A stretch of DNA of 61,887 bases from Mycobacterium sp. 1245111.1 (GCF_001673405.1 NZ_LZLV01000057.1:1-61887); one strand, 5' to 3'; shown: positions 7,118 through 15,323, counted from the stretch's first letter. The notes: generated by a model not told the origin, from the letters alone. Numbers and translations are program-made.

Positions 7118-8218
7118 ATGCCGACACACCCCACCGGGTCGCTGGGTTTGGTGCGACGCCGACGGCTGGCTTTCGTGGCCGCCGGGATTTTGGCCGCCGC
7201 ACAGTGGTGTCTGCAACTCGTCCTGACCCACGCCGACCCGCTTGCTGTCGCCGGTGTCGGCGGGCAGGTCACTGCGCTGGCCGCCGTGTTCTGGTGCGCG
7301 GCGGGGCTCACCACCGTCGGCGGCGGCGGCGAGTGCAGACGGCTGGCGGGATATGTGGCGAGCCTGGTCGTGGTCTTCGGCACCGACATGGTTTTCGGAG
7401 TCATCGAGTGGATTTGGCTGCCGCCGTGCCAGGTGGGAGCCGGCGTGGGCGCCGGCGCCGGCTCCCTGGTGGTTCGTCTCATTGAGGCGGCGCTGGGCCT
7501 GTGTTTGGCAGCGATTTTCCTGCCTGCTGCCGCCCCGGGTCCTCGCGGCGATCGCATTAGCCGAGTTCCCGCCGGCTGGTTTGTGGCTGCCGGCGCGTGC
7601 TTAGTCCACGCGCTGGCGGGAGCCGCAAGTGAGTCGTTCGCGCTGCCCGATCCGTGGTGCATAGCGATCACCGGGGCGGGCGCCGCCCCCAGCTACAAGT
7701 TTTTGCTGGACCTCATGGCCGGGCCCCAGGAGGAGATCGTATTCACCGGTGTCGCCTTGCTGCTGCTGGCGGGGTGCGGCTGGCGCCCGCAGTGCGCGGC
7801 GATCGCGGCCAGCGCGATGGCGCGCGGATCGCTGCATCTTTACTACGCCGATCACCGCACCGTGTGGGCCTGGATGCTGTGGGCAGCGGTGTGGTCCGGG
7901 GGTGGGCTGCTCCTGGCGTTTATGGCGGCCAGAATCGCCGACCAGGTCAATATCGGACAACGGTTCTTCGTGATTATCTACACGGCGGGAATTGTTGTCG
8001 CGCATAGCCTTGGTGATATAACGCACCTGCGTCTAATTGCTCCTTTCTTTGTGTTCGGAATAGCCGCGGTCGTTGTGGGCATCGAACTGTGGTGGCAAAC
8101 GCTGCGACAGCGATCGCCTGCTATTCGGCGGGCGCTTAGACGTCGCAGCGTCCCGACGCGAACCGCTGTCCACGACGGCCTGGGCGAGCTGTCTGAGCGC
8201 GAAGCGCCGGGCGATTAG
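7118..8218 (+). CDS. CPBP-family intramembrane metalloprotease-like protein
   Basis: A 366-aa multi-pass membrane protein. Motif 1 reads QEEIVFTG, where the family normally has EExxxR, so the Arg is replaced by Thr. Motif 2 is RGSLHLYYAD and motif 4 is AHSLGDITH, both good CPBP/CAAX-protease matches. About eight hydrophobic segments precede a basic cytoplasmic tail. Family members cleave prenylated or bacteriocin-like peptides, or confer immunity. It heads a same-strand cassette with an ImmA peptidase and a DUF6545 protein. The missing Arg leaves catalytic competence open. Confidence 0.7.
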   Translation: MPTHPTGSLGLVRRRRLAFVAAGILAAAQWCLQLVLTHADPLAVAGVGGQVTALAAVFWCAAGLTTVGGGGECRRLAGYVASLVVVFGTDMVFGVIEWIWLPPCQVGAGVGAGAGSLVVRLIEAALGLCLAAIFLPAAAPGPRGDRISRVPAGWFVAAGACLVHALAGAASESFALPDPWCIAITGAGAAPSYKFLLDLMAGPQEEIVFTGVALLLLAGCGWRPQCAAIAASAMARGSLHLYYADHRTVWAWMLWAAVWSGGGLLLAFMAARIADQVNIGQRFFVIIYTAGIVVAHSLGDITHLRLIAPFFVFGIAAVVVGIELWWQTLRQRSPAIRRALRRRSVPTRTAVHDGLGELSEREAPGD

Positions 8219-8359
8219 GACCCGCGCCCCGCTTCTGCGGGATTAGTGCATACGTCGTGCTCGCATAGGGGTGATAGTGGCGGCGCGCGCGTGATAGCGG
8301 CGGCTCCTCCACAGCCCGCGGGAGCCGCCACAGCTGTGACGGCGCGGAAGGTGATGGAC

Positions 8360-8863
8360 ATGGCTTTATCCGTTGACGACATGCTCGAAATGGCGCGCGC
8401 TCTGCCCATTCCCGCGCCCTGGGACCGCGAGACATTCATCGCGAATATGGCGCGAAAGCGTGGAAGGCCGATCAAGCTCATTCCGCGCAGCACCGCTGTG
8501 CCCTACGGGAGCCTGTGCGGTTTATGGCTGACACGTGCCGACGACGATCTGATCCTGTATCACAGCGCCACGTCCGATTACCACATCGATCACATCGTGC
8601 GGCACGAGATAGGCCACATGGTGTTGGGGCATTGCCGCGCCGCGGACACGCCCAGCACTGACGAGAACGCCGCCCACCGGCTCTGCCGCGAACTCCTGCC
8701 CGACCTTGACCCTGCATCGGTGCTCGGGGTGCTCGGCCGGCAGGACTACGCCAGCCCGCAGGAACGTGAAGCTGAGGTGTTCGCCAACATGATCATGATC
8801 GCCGCCGCCGAAGCCAACGAGCGGACGTCGATGTTCCGCAGCGTGTTCTTCCGCCGGCAGTAG
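8360..8863 (+). CDS. ImmA/IrrE-type metallopeptidase, copy 1
   Basis: A 167-aa zinc peptidase with HEIGHMVLGH (HExxH plus a third His) and a downstream Glu in REAEVFANMIMI, as in ImmA/IrrE proteins that cleave repressors. I chose the ATG at 8360, which has GGAAGGTG upstream and matches the start of the paralogue at 53086 (MALS versus MAMS); in-frame starts at 8351 and 8354 are possible. It sits between the CPBP and DUF6545 genes. The likely substrate is one of the flanking EspR-like HTH proteins, which is inference from context. Confidence 0.85.
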   Translation: MALSVDDMLEMARALPIPAPWDRETFIANMARKRGRPIKLIPRSTAVPYGSLCGLWLTRADDDLILYHSATSDYHIDHIVRHEIGHMVLGHCRAADTPSTDENAAHRLCRELLPDLDPASVLGVLGRQDYASPQEREAEVFANMIMIAAAEANERTSMFRSVFFRRQ

Positions 8864-8921
8864 AGGCCGAGATCATCACCGCTGGCAGCAGGCAACGCCG
8901 ACATAGGTCGGCGGCCTGGTC

Positions 8922-10139
8922 ATGACGTCAACAATTCCCGGTCTGATCGCCTGGCCAGGTCTGGCATTCACCGTTCTTGTCGTCATCGCACGCTGGTGCT
9001 GGTTTCGGGCCAACAGCTACGACAGGTACTTCAACGGCACTCTGACGTTTTTGCTGCTAGCTGACTTCCTACGCGAACCCGTTGTCCAACAAGCACTTTC
9101 TCGGCACAGCTCCATCACGACCGCGTGGGCCCAGCAGCTCAGCGGCGCCCTACTCGCCTTTGCCGGCACAGAGTTCATCGGTTTCGCCATGCTGTGGGCC
9201 GCGATCCCTGACGCCGCCACCGCGAAGCTCCACCGGCGCTACCGGTGGCCGGCGGTCGCCCTCACCGCGGCCTACCTCGTCTGCGGAACGCGCGCGCGAC
9301 GCGCCGGCCAGGCCTTGGAGATCGCGGATGGGTGGGACCGCGCAGCGGCATGGGCCTTCGCGGTCGCGATGCTTGTAGTGCTGGCGGTTTTCTTGCTACG
9401 GCTGTCCATCGGGGCGCTGCGCACCGTCAACCGACGCCAGGAACGTCTCGTCGCGCTCGGCGCATTCGGGTTGGGCGTAGCCATTGGCTTGACCTGTGCC
9501 CAAGAGGTGGGCTTGCAGGTCACCGATCAGCTCGGATGGACGAACACCGCGAATTACCGCGAACACGTTCACGGTGTGGTGACGTTCTGGATCGTGTCGG
9601 CAACCGCCCTGCTGGGCGCGGTTCCGTGCGTCTACAAGCTGATCGCCTTGTTCGGGCTGGACTCGGCGACGCGGAGCTGGCGGCAGCTGCAGGAGTTGCG
9701 CCGCGACATGCGCCGGACGGTTCCCGATTGCGCTTTCGACTTCGAACACAGCGGCCCCATGGGGACGCCGTCGGTTCGGTTGCACCACACCGTCGTTGAG
9801 ATTCGCGATGCGATGCTGCAGTTGCGTCCGTTCAGTCGAAAAATTGCGCCAGCGGCCCTCCGTCTTATTCTCGACGAGATCGGGGCAGCACCAACGCATT
9901 TCCCCTCGGCTACCGCAGCCATCTATCTCGCGCAGGCAGCGCGCAACAGCGTCGCCGGAATCACGGCCGCCGTCGGCGACCCTGGATTGATCGGAACGTC
10001 GTCTGCCACCACTCTCGAAGAGGATGCCTCGGAGCTGCAACAGCTTGCGAAGTGGTGGCCAGCGGCCTACGCAGCCACGGCCGTGCGCACCGGCACCTCG
10101 GTGGAGCAGGAGCAGACGAGCGGGACCTCGGTGCGTTGA
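8922..10139 (+). CDS. DUF6545 / MAB_1171c-family membrane protein, copy 1
   Basis: A 405-aa protein with about seven N-terminal membrane spans (residues ~5-245) and a cytoplasmic helical domain that starts with the family-typical LHHTVVEIRDAMLQLRPF. The family is annotated as a putative transporter and frequently accompanies ImmA-like peptidases and XRE regulators in actinobacteria; its real function is not established. It follows the ImmA gene by 58 bases and is paralogous to the protein at 51390-52592. Confidence 0.8.
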   Translation: MTSTIPGLIAWPGLAFTVLVVIARWCWFRANSYDRYFNGTLTFLLLADFLREPVVQQALSRHSSITTAWAQQLSGALLAFAGTEFIGFAMLWAAIPDAATAKLHRRYRWPAVALTAAYLVCGTRARRAGQALEIADGWDRAAAWAFAVAMLVVLAVFLLRLSIGALRTVNRRQERLVALGAFGLGVAIGLTCAQEVGLQVTDQLGWTNTANYREHVHGVVTFWIVSATALLGAVPCVYKLIALFGLDSATRSWRQLQELRRDMRRTVPDCAFDFEHSGPMGTPSVRLHHTVVEIRDAMLQLRPFSRKIAPAALRLILDEIGAAPTHFPSATAAIYLAQAARNSVAGITAAVGDPGLIGTSSATTLEEDASELQQLAKWWPAAYAATAVRTGTSVEQEQTSGTSVR

Positions 10140-10162
10140 CTGCGACCGTTGACGTCCTCCAG

Positions 10163-10205
10163 GGCTGAAGCCCGGGGTCCGCCGGCGCTACGTTCTCTCC
10201 GATCG
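10163..10205 (+). repeat. Direct repeat copy 2 bounding the cassette
   Basis: Second copy of the repeat at 7021-7064, same orientation, 24 bases after the DUF6545 stop codon. The two copies enclose the CPBP, ImmA and DUF6545 genes (about 3.1 kb between repeat starts). GGGCT/AGCCC at its start could form only a weak short hairpin. Confidence 0.7.
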
Positions 10206-10233
10206 AGATGCGTCCGCGCCGTGCTGGGGTCGG

Positions 10234-10713
10234 CTACGGATCTTGCGGCGGCGCCGGCTCGATCGGTGGGAGCCGCTCGAGGCGGCGTACGTGGTCGATC
10301 ATTGATGCGAGGTTGGTCAAGGCGCGAGGGGTAAGTCCGGATGCCCGCAGCGCGATGCCGCGGACGCCGTGGTCGCGCAGGGCTTGTAACAAATTGAGTT
10401 GTGCTTCGAGGCCTGGGTCTGGGGTTGTGTCGACGAGGTAGGACGCCGGCAGTCCGAAGAACTCTGCGAGCGCTCTCAGATGAGCGACGGTGGGGTTGTC
10501 CTTGGTTCCATTGCGTAGCTGCCACAGATAGGCAGCGCTGATCGAGACGCCCGTCTTTTCCTTGATGGCGGCCGAGGCAGCGGCATTCGACATCGGTGGC
10601 TCGTTCGGTTTCCTGACGAGATCGAAGAGCCTGTTCAGCCGGTCTGCCAATGTGCCGGGCACCTTGGCGCCGGCGGCATCTTCATCAGCCTTCAAGTTGC
10701 TCCCGTTCACCAT
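10234..10713 (-). CDS. EspR-like HTH regulator, copy 2
   Basis: A 159-aa paralogue of the protein at 6337-6795, sharing LNRLFDLVRKPNEPPMSNAAASAAIKEKTG (read as LNRLFDLVRKPNEPP then SNAAASAAI), the HTH core ISAAYLWQLRNGTKDNP and the tail ALRDHGVRGIALRASGLTPRAL. It starts at the ATG at 10713. It converges with the DUF6545 gene, so the cassette is flanked on both sides by related regulators that are both transcribed leftwards. It may have arisen by duplication. Confidence 0.8.
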   Translation of the reverse strand: MVNGSNLKADEDAAGAKVPGTLADRLNRLFDLVRKPNEPPMSNAAASAAIKEKTGVSISAAYLWQLRNGTKDNPTVAHLRALAEFFGLPASYLVDTTPDPGLEAQLNLLQALRDHGVRGIALRASGLTPRALTNLASMIDHVRRLERLPPIEPAPPQDP

Positions 10714-10731
10714 GAGCGCCCCGCGTTACGC

Positions 10732-10753
10732 ATCCATGCTACAAAGCGAGACG
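10732..10753 (-). promoter_or_regulatory. Shared upstream motif, site 2
   Basis: ATCCATGCTAC followed by AAAGCGAGACG, 19 bases upstream of the second EspR-like start. It matches the sites at 6831 and 53189 in CCATGyTAC and, with the third site, in GCGAGACG/CCGAGACG. Likely an autoregulatory site for the EspR-like proteins or a common promoter. Confidence 0.5.
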
Positions 10754-10842
10754 CCGACCGTAGCTGCTTCGTTGCACACCGCTTACCGTGCGAAGCCGAT
10801 GTCTCGCCGGCGCTCGCCGCTGCGCCCGACCCACTTAACGCA

Positions 10843-10864
10843 TACATAGCTCGCCTAGCATGTA
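10843..10864. promoter_or_regulatory. Imperfect inverted repeat between csf3 and EspR-like gene
   Basis: TACATAGC and GCATGTA pair around a seven-base loop with one bulged A. It lies downstream of csf3 and upstream of the EspR-like gene. No T-run follows, so a terminator is not assured; an operator is equally possible. Confidence 0.3.
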
Positions 10865-10929
10865 TAGCAGTCCTTGCTGTCGATGTGCCTGGTGGTCTAG
10901 CAGGGCCGCTTCATCTGCACTCAACGTAC

Positions 10930-11661
10930 TCACCGCGCCGGATGGTATGCGGGCGTGCGACTTTCGGCGTGAAGGTAGGGCGGTCGGATAGCGGCGTTGC
11001 CCGCTGGCCCGGTACTGATGTCGGGGTGATGCGCCAGGCATCGCGCAGGGGCGGTGCGACCGAGTATCCCGGGCTCGTGGGTGTGGCCGGCCTCCCAGGG
11101 GTCGACTCCGGGGGCCGAAGTGACTTCCCATCGGGTGACGACGCCCTCGCCGACGCCGCGATGTTTCCCGATCGAGGGCAGCTCGTCGAGGAGATCGCGG
11201 ATCGCATCGGGATCGCCGACGGCACGCCAGGTTGCGGCCGCGGCCGGATGAGCGGTGACCGGGATGGTGCGGTGTTGGTAGCGGCCGCTGTAGCTGGACA
11301 CCGAGCGGGCGCTGATCGAGGCGCTCAGGTGCTGGAGTCGACGGCGATCGGTGCGCCCGGTGCGCCACCGGACGTCGGGTCGATCGTCGGCACCGAGGTG
11401 CGGGTGCAGGTCGGCGAAGGTCGCCAGCCAGTGCCAGTCCGGGTCGTGGTCGGGGTCCCCGCAGCGCGCCAGCGGCAACTCGTACAGCTCGGGCACCTGG
11501 TCGTGGTGATAGGTGATCCAGTTTCCGGCGGCGCGGGCCGCCCACTTGTCGCGATGCCACAGCACTGAGGCCAGCAGGCCGTCCAGGGCGATACCCCACG
11601 GCCGCGATAACACAACGCCGTGCGGTGTGGTCGCGGTGATGATGAGCGGCTCCACCCTCAC
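10930..11661 (-). CDS. csf3: Type IV CRISPR Cas5-group protein Csf3
   Basis: A 243-aa protein whose N-terminus (RVEPLIITATTPHGVVLSR, then LDGLLASVLW) matches the Csf3/Cas5 opening beta strand and LDxLLA helix. It is the last gene of the csf1-cas11-csf2-csf3 order typical of type IV-B. I chose the GTG at 11661, which has GGAAGG at proper spacing and places the first strand at the N-terminus; a TTG at 11724 is possible. Cas5-type subunits cap the crRNA 5' end in the ribonucleoprotein. No Cas6-like gene is nearby. Confidence 0.75.
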   Translation of the reverse strand: MRVEPLIITATTPHGVVLSRPWGIALDGLLASVLWHRDKWAARAAGNWITYHHDQVPELYELPLARCGDPDHDPDWHWLATFADLHPHLGADDRPDVRWRTGRTDRRRLQHLSASISARSVSSYSGRYQHRTIPVTAHPAAAATWRAVGDPDAIRDLLDELPSIGKHRGVGEGVVTRWEVTSAPGVDPWEAGHTHEPGILGRTAPARCLAHHPDISTGPAGNAAIRPPYLHAESRTPAYHPAR

Positions 11662-11758
11662 CGCCAGACCTTCCGGGGGCGGCCGCTGCGCGCCGTGGTG
11701 CGCAGCGAAACAGCCTGTACCCAAGCCGGTTTCGCGCCTATCGGCAGAGCGGAGGCGC

Positions 11759-12619
11759 TCACGCGAGCTCGGTAAGCGCGGAGAGGGCGTCGTCGCGGCG
11801 GCCGGCGAGGTCGCCGGCCCAGTCGACGCGGCGGGCGGATAGTTTTCCGCGCTTCACGGTGCGGGTGATGGAGGCGGTGATGCGCCCGTGGCCGGCGGCG
11901 CTGCGCGCGCCCAAGTGGCCGTGATCGGCGAAGGCGGCCAGGACGTCACTGAAGAACGCCACTTGGGCAGCGGTGGCGTTGTCCAAGCGGGCCTGGGTTT
12001 GCAGGCGGGTGCCGGCGCGCAGCGTCTCCACGGCGTAGCGGCCGAGCGGGCTCGTGGCGGAGTCGTAGTCGGGTGCGGGCGGGTAGCCGGCATGCTGGCG
12101 ACGGTCGTTGAGGTGGGTGAAGGTTTCTTCGCCCAACACGGTAAGCGCCTTGGGCAGTTCACCTTTCGGGCGGCGATTCAAGAGGTGGGCGAGTTCGGCG
12201 ACTTCGGGACGCACTTTGTCGACGGCGAGCAGGCCCGACAGGATGCGCCCGCTGGCGGCGCCGCCGAACACCGCGACTTGCGGCAGCAGGTCGGTGAGGC
12301 GTCGTTCCTGTTCGTCGGTGAGCGGGCGGGTGGTTTTGGCCAGGCGACCGCCGTTGGTCAGCAGGTGCGCCGCCGGTGTGGGTAGCGAGGTCTCGTAGTT
12401 GAGGATCGCCGCGGTGAGGCCTTCGCCGATTCGGCGCAGTACGCCGCGGAAACTGCCGCCGGACACCATCGGAACACGGACCCGTTTGCCGGTGGGGCTG
12501 ATGACGTCTTCGCGGCGAAACGGCGTGAAGATCGTTGCGGCCCCGCTGTAGTCGTCGCGGTGGATGATCGAGGACTGCGCGGTGATGTCGATGTCCCACA
12601 CGACGCTGAGCAGGCTCAT
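11759..12619 (-). CDS. csf2: Type IV CRISPR Cas7-group backbone protein Csf2
   Basis: A 286-aa RAMP protein. It opens with a ferredoxin-like strand (LSVVWDIDITAQSSI), followed by FTPFRREDVISPTGKRVRVP and SGGSFRGVLRR, which is the Csf2 arrangement of a thumb-like loop and a glycine-rich segment. A late GARSAAGHGRI motif is also RAMP-like. Csf2 polymerises along the guide RNA to form the complex backbone. Its ATG overlaps the cas11 stop (ATGA). Confidence 0.85.
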   Translation of the reverse strand: MSLLSVVWDIDITAQSSIIHRDDYSGAATIFTPFRREDVISPTGKRVRVPMVSGGSFRGVLRRIGEGLTAAILNYETSLPTPAAHLLTNGGRLAKTTRPLTDEQERRLTDLLPQVAVFGGAASGRILSGLLAVDKVRPEVAELAHLLNRRPKGELPKALTVLGEETFTHLNDRRQHAGYPPAPDYDSATSPLGRYAVETLRAGTRLQTQARLDNATAAQVAFFSDVLAAFADHGHLGARSAAGHGRITASITRTVKRGKLSARRVDWAGDLAGRRDDALSALTELA

Positions 12620-13080
12620 GCGGAGGCTTCCGGGCGGGCGGCCGCAACGGCCTCGGCGATGATCCGGACACGCAGGACCAGGGCGGGCAACCGGTCCAGG
12701 AGCATGGTGATGACCGGTTCGGCGGGCTCACGGAGCAGGATCGCGAGCTCGAGGCGGCGGTCGGCCTGGCGGGGAGCCAGCGCGGTGAGACGCCGTGAGG
12801 CATTTGACCACCAGCCGTCGAGGGAGTCGTTGCTGTTGGCCGCGCCGCGCACATGGCTGGGGAATTCGTTGTCCCAATATGTTTTTCGGCGGTCAGCGAC
12901 CCAGCTGTTCTGCCAGTCGATGGAGTAGTGCAGCAACAGCAGGAGACGTTCGGCGGTGTCGGCGGCGACTGCTTGCGCGTCATCAACATCTGGGTCGCCG
13001 GGGTGGGCGAACGGCGGCAGTTCAGGTACCAGGCTCTGCCAGGCGCGGGTCGGCGTCGACGGCGCTTCGGGTGTGGCCAT
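12616..13080 (-). CDS. cas11: Type IV-B small subunit (Cas11-like)
   Basis: A 154-aa all-helical protein between csf1 and csf2, the position of the Cas11 small subunit in type IV-B operons. It is rich in Arg and Leu helices (ADTAERLLLLLHYSID; RRLELAILLREPAEPVITMLL). The assignment relies on length, helical character and position rather than on a diagnostic motif. It starts five bases after the csf1 stop and overlaps csf2 by four bases. Confidence 0.62.
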   Translation of the reverse strand: MATPEAPSTPTRAWQSLVPELPPFAHPGDPDVDDAQAVAADTAERLLLLLHYSIDWQNSWVADRRKTYWDNEFPSHVRGAANSNDSLDGWWSNASRRLTALAPRQADRRLELAILLREPAEPVITMLLDRLPALVLRVRIIAEAVAAARPEASA

Positions 13081-13085
13081 GCCGG

Positions 13086-13835
13086 TCAGAGTATGGGCGC
13101 GGTCGCGGTTTCTCGTGGACCGGCGGCTGTTGCGGGGGGATTAGTTAACCGGCGCGCTGCCGCCCAGATCAGCGGCAGCGATCGCAGCTGCTGCAGCTGC
13201 TGCCAGCACTCCAGCAGCCGGGGCCATTGCTGCGCGGGCTGGGCGCGCAGGAGCCAGGTTGGGGGTGTGGGCGCGCCCAGCGGGGTCCAGGTGCCGGCGC
13301 CCGGCTTCGTGACCGCCAGCAGGCCGCGTATCCAGGCGAGCTCGGTGAGGCGCTGCGCGGCGGCGGCGTCCCAGCGGACTTGGAATCCGTCGGTGGCCAG
13401 ATGTCCCCACTGCGCTGAGGGCAGGATGTGCTGGCGGCGGGTGGCGGGAACGATGACCGCGTGACCGGCCGGTAGTGCGCCGGCGCACAGCACGTCGCGT
13501 AGCTCGGCGGAATCGGTGTGCTCGGTGAGGGTGCTGGCGGTGATGTGCAGCGCCGGTTGAGCATTGGGGGCACGGTGGTAGGCCCACGCGCACGCCAGGC
13601 ACAGCCGGTCGAGCCCGTACGGCCATCCGTCGAAGCTGGCGAATTTCTCCGACACGATCTGGGAACTGGGAACGGTCAACGCGGTGCTTCCGCATCGACC
13701 GCAACGGCCCTTAGTCTCGGCGGCGACGTCGACGACGGGCCGACCCGCGGCCAGCCACGCCGCCGCGGCCGGATCCCCCAGGCCCACGGCGCCGAACTCG
13801 ACGAGCGCCGACGACGCTGGGTGGGGCGCGGCCAT
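13086..13835 (-). CDS. csf1: Type IV CRISPR large-subunit-like protein Csf1
   Basis: A 249-aa protein with a split zinc-binding motif, CGRCG and CLACAW about 35 residues apart, with a conserved FASFDGWPYGLDRLC stretch leading into the second pair, as in Csf1. Csf1 is the Cas8-like subunit of type IV complexes. The ATG at 13835 lies one base after the stop of the preceding small gene, so all six genes from 14420 down may form one transcript. Confidence 0.75.
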   Translation of the reverse strand: MAAPHPASSALVEFGAVGLGDPAAAAWLAAGRPVVDVAAETKGRCGRCGSTALTVPSSQIVSEKFASFDGWPYGLDRLCLACAWAYHRAPNAQPALHITASTLTEHTDSAELRDVLCAGALPAGHAVIVPATRRQHILPSAQWGHLATDGFQVRWDAAAAQRLTELAWIRGLLAVTKPGAGTWTPLGAPTPPTWLLRAQPAQQWPRLLECWQQLQQLRSLPLIWAAARRLTNPPATAAGPRETATAPIL

Positions 13836-13836
13836 G

Positions 13837-14184
13837 TCAGATGATGGCGACGGTGTCGGTGGTGACCGTGAAGGTCCGCTCACCGTTGGCCACCACGACG
13901 GTGTACTCGACACCGCGGCGCGGCGACGAGGCTTCCGATATCGGGTGCCAGTTCAACACCTGGATCACGTCGAACCAGTTCGTGGCGGTGTAGGCGCGCA
14001 GACGGCGATCGCCGAGCTCGTTGAGGTCGGCGGGCCAGCCGTTCGTGCCGGCGGCGGCCACGAGGAGCCCATGCTCAAGGCACAGCGCGTCGCTGGCGGT
14101 GGCGGGGCCGCGCGCACAGGGCTCGCTATAGCCGGTGTGCCAGTAGTTGACGGCGCTGCGGAGCACGGGCTGCTGAGCGGTCAT
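13837..14184 (-). CDS. Hypothetical protein upstream of csf1
   Basis: A 115-aa protein with no motif I recognise. It has three Cys (PCARG, LCLEHG region) and a C-terminal beta-rich tail (VEYTVVVANGERTFTVTTDTVAII). Its start overlaps the upstream gene stop (ATGA), and its stop is one base from csf1, so it is co-transcribed with the CRISPR genes. It may be an accessory component or an unrelated plasmid gene. Confidence 0.65.
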   Translation of the reverse strand: MTAQQPVLRSAVNYWHTGYSEPCARGPATASDALCLEHGLLVAAAGTNGWPADLNELGDRRLRAYTATNWFDVIQVLNWHPISEASSPRRGVEYTVVVANGERTFTVTTDTVAII

Positions 14185-14420
14185 GACAGTGACTCGCCGT
14201 AGGTTTCGCCCTGCAGCGCGTTGGCAACGGTGCGCGCGATGACGGCGACCTGGTTGCAGGTGATGACGCCGTCTTGCTGGGTCAGCAGTTCGATGACGCC
14301 GTTTTTAGCGATGATTTTGGCGGCGTCGCCGAAGTTCGCGAGCCGGTTCGCGGCGTCTCGCCAGGCTTCTTCAGCGCTGCGGTAATCACCGGCTTGGAAA
14401 GGGACTGTGCGGCTCGGCAT
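14181..14420 (-). CDS. Small hypothetical protein upstream of csf operon
   Basis: A 79-aa mostly helical protein (EEAWRDAANRLANFG; NQVAVIARTVANALQG). It is coupled by ATGA to the 115-aa gene and is thus the likely first gene of the csf transcript. About 175 bases without a gene precede it, enough for a promoter. No function assigned. Confidence 0.6.
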   Translation of the reverse strand: MPSRTVPFQAGDYRSAEEAWRDAANRLANFGDAAKIIAKNGVIELLTQQDGVITCNQVAVIARTVANALQGETYGESLS

Positions 14421-14596
14421 ACCGGCACGATAAGCCCGGCCACGGCCACAGCTATCCGACTCGCCGTAAGTGCTCGCTAATGTCGCGCCGCGGCGTTGCG
14501 CCAGTGCCCTGCAACATCTTTCGCTTTAACAGGTATTGGTGCTGGTGCCGTCGGCGTCTTGTTCTAAGCGGGGCGCGGCTTGTTGGCCGCGCGACG

Positions 14597-15277
14597 TCAC
14601 GAGCCGAGAGCGAACAGGCGGCGCTCGATGACGTCGGGCTCAGTCTTCAGCTCCACAGCCCAGTCCTGGGCGAGGTCGAGGTAGGCGAGATAGTCATCGG
14701 CCGTCGCCTGCCACGGTCGTCCTGTTGTGGCGGTCAGTCCGTCGATCACGTTGTCGTCCATGATCAACGGTTGCGGCATATAGGGTTTCGCCCCGTACCC
14801 GGCGAAATACAGCAGCTTGGTGAAGTACGAGGGCCCCAGCCCTGGGACCCACAGCCGCTGACGCCGGCCCAGCGCCCTGAAAGCGCTGCGCGCGCCTTCG
14901 CCGCGCACCAGCTTGATCGCCGCGGTCAGCCGCTCCGAGGCGTGCTCAGATGCCAGTGGCTTGACGGCGCGGGTGGTGGACTGCCCCGGCGGGGCGCCCC
15001 AGAATGCGAGGGCGGCATGCAACTGGGGCGCCGCCCACGGATCATCGAGCTCGGTGATCACGCGTTGCGCGACCGCGAACACCAGGTTGCGGTCGATGAA
15101 CACTGTGTCGCCGCTGTAGTCCGACGCAGCATCAAGTTCGGCCGGCCACATCCGCCGGTCGGGCAGCATGCTCGTGCAGTAGCTCGGTTTGCGCCGAAAC
15201 CCCTGCGCCAGAACGTATTCGTCGCGCGACGGTGCGGGTTGACCGTTGAAGAGGTCCGGGACGACGGCGTCGGACAA
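14597..15277 (-). CDS. OGG-like DNA glycosylase-fold protein
   Basis: A 226-aa protein resembling the bacterial 8-oxoguanine glycosylase OGG-like family: GLGPSYFTKLLYFAG is the hairpin-like segment, followed by PLIMDDNVIDGL and a helical C-terminus (ADDYLAYLDLAQDW). I chose the TTG at 15277 because AGGAG lies at good spacing upstream. The family is widespread in actinobacterial genomes and mobile elements, with little biochemistry. Same strand as the csf operon but separated by about 175 bases. Confidence 0.65.
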   Translation of the reverse strand: MSDAVVPDLFNGQPAPSRDEYVLAQGFRRKPSYCTSMLPDRRMWPAELDAASDYSGDTVFIDRNLVFAVAQRVITELDDPWAAPQLHAALAFWGAPPGQSTTRAVKPLASEHASERLTAAIKLVRGEGARSAFRALGRRQRLWVPGLGPSYFTKLLYFAGYGAKPYMPQPLIMDDNVIDGLTATTGRPWQATADDYLAYLDLAQDWAVELKTEPDVIERRLFALGS

Positions 15278-15323
15278 GGACTGACACTCCTGTTCTGAGC
15301 GTGGGCCGGGCGTTGGCGTGCCC

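Noticed and set aside
10163..10180. GGGCT/AGCCC as a transcription terminator
   Set aside because: The stem is five bases with a two-base loop and no T-run; the conserved length of the repeat points to another role.
14480..15298. 272-codon plus-strand open frame over the OGG-like gene
   Set aside because: The minus-strand product has recognisable family motifs; the plus frame does not.
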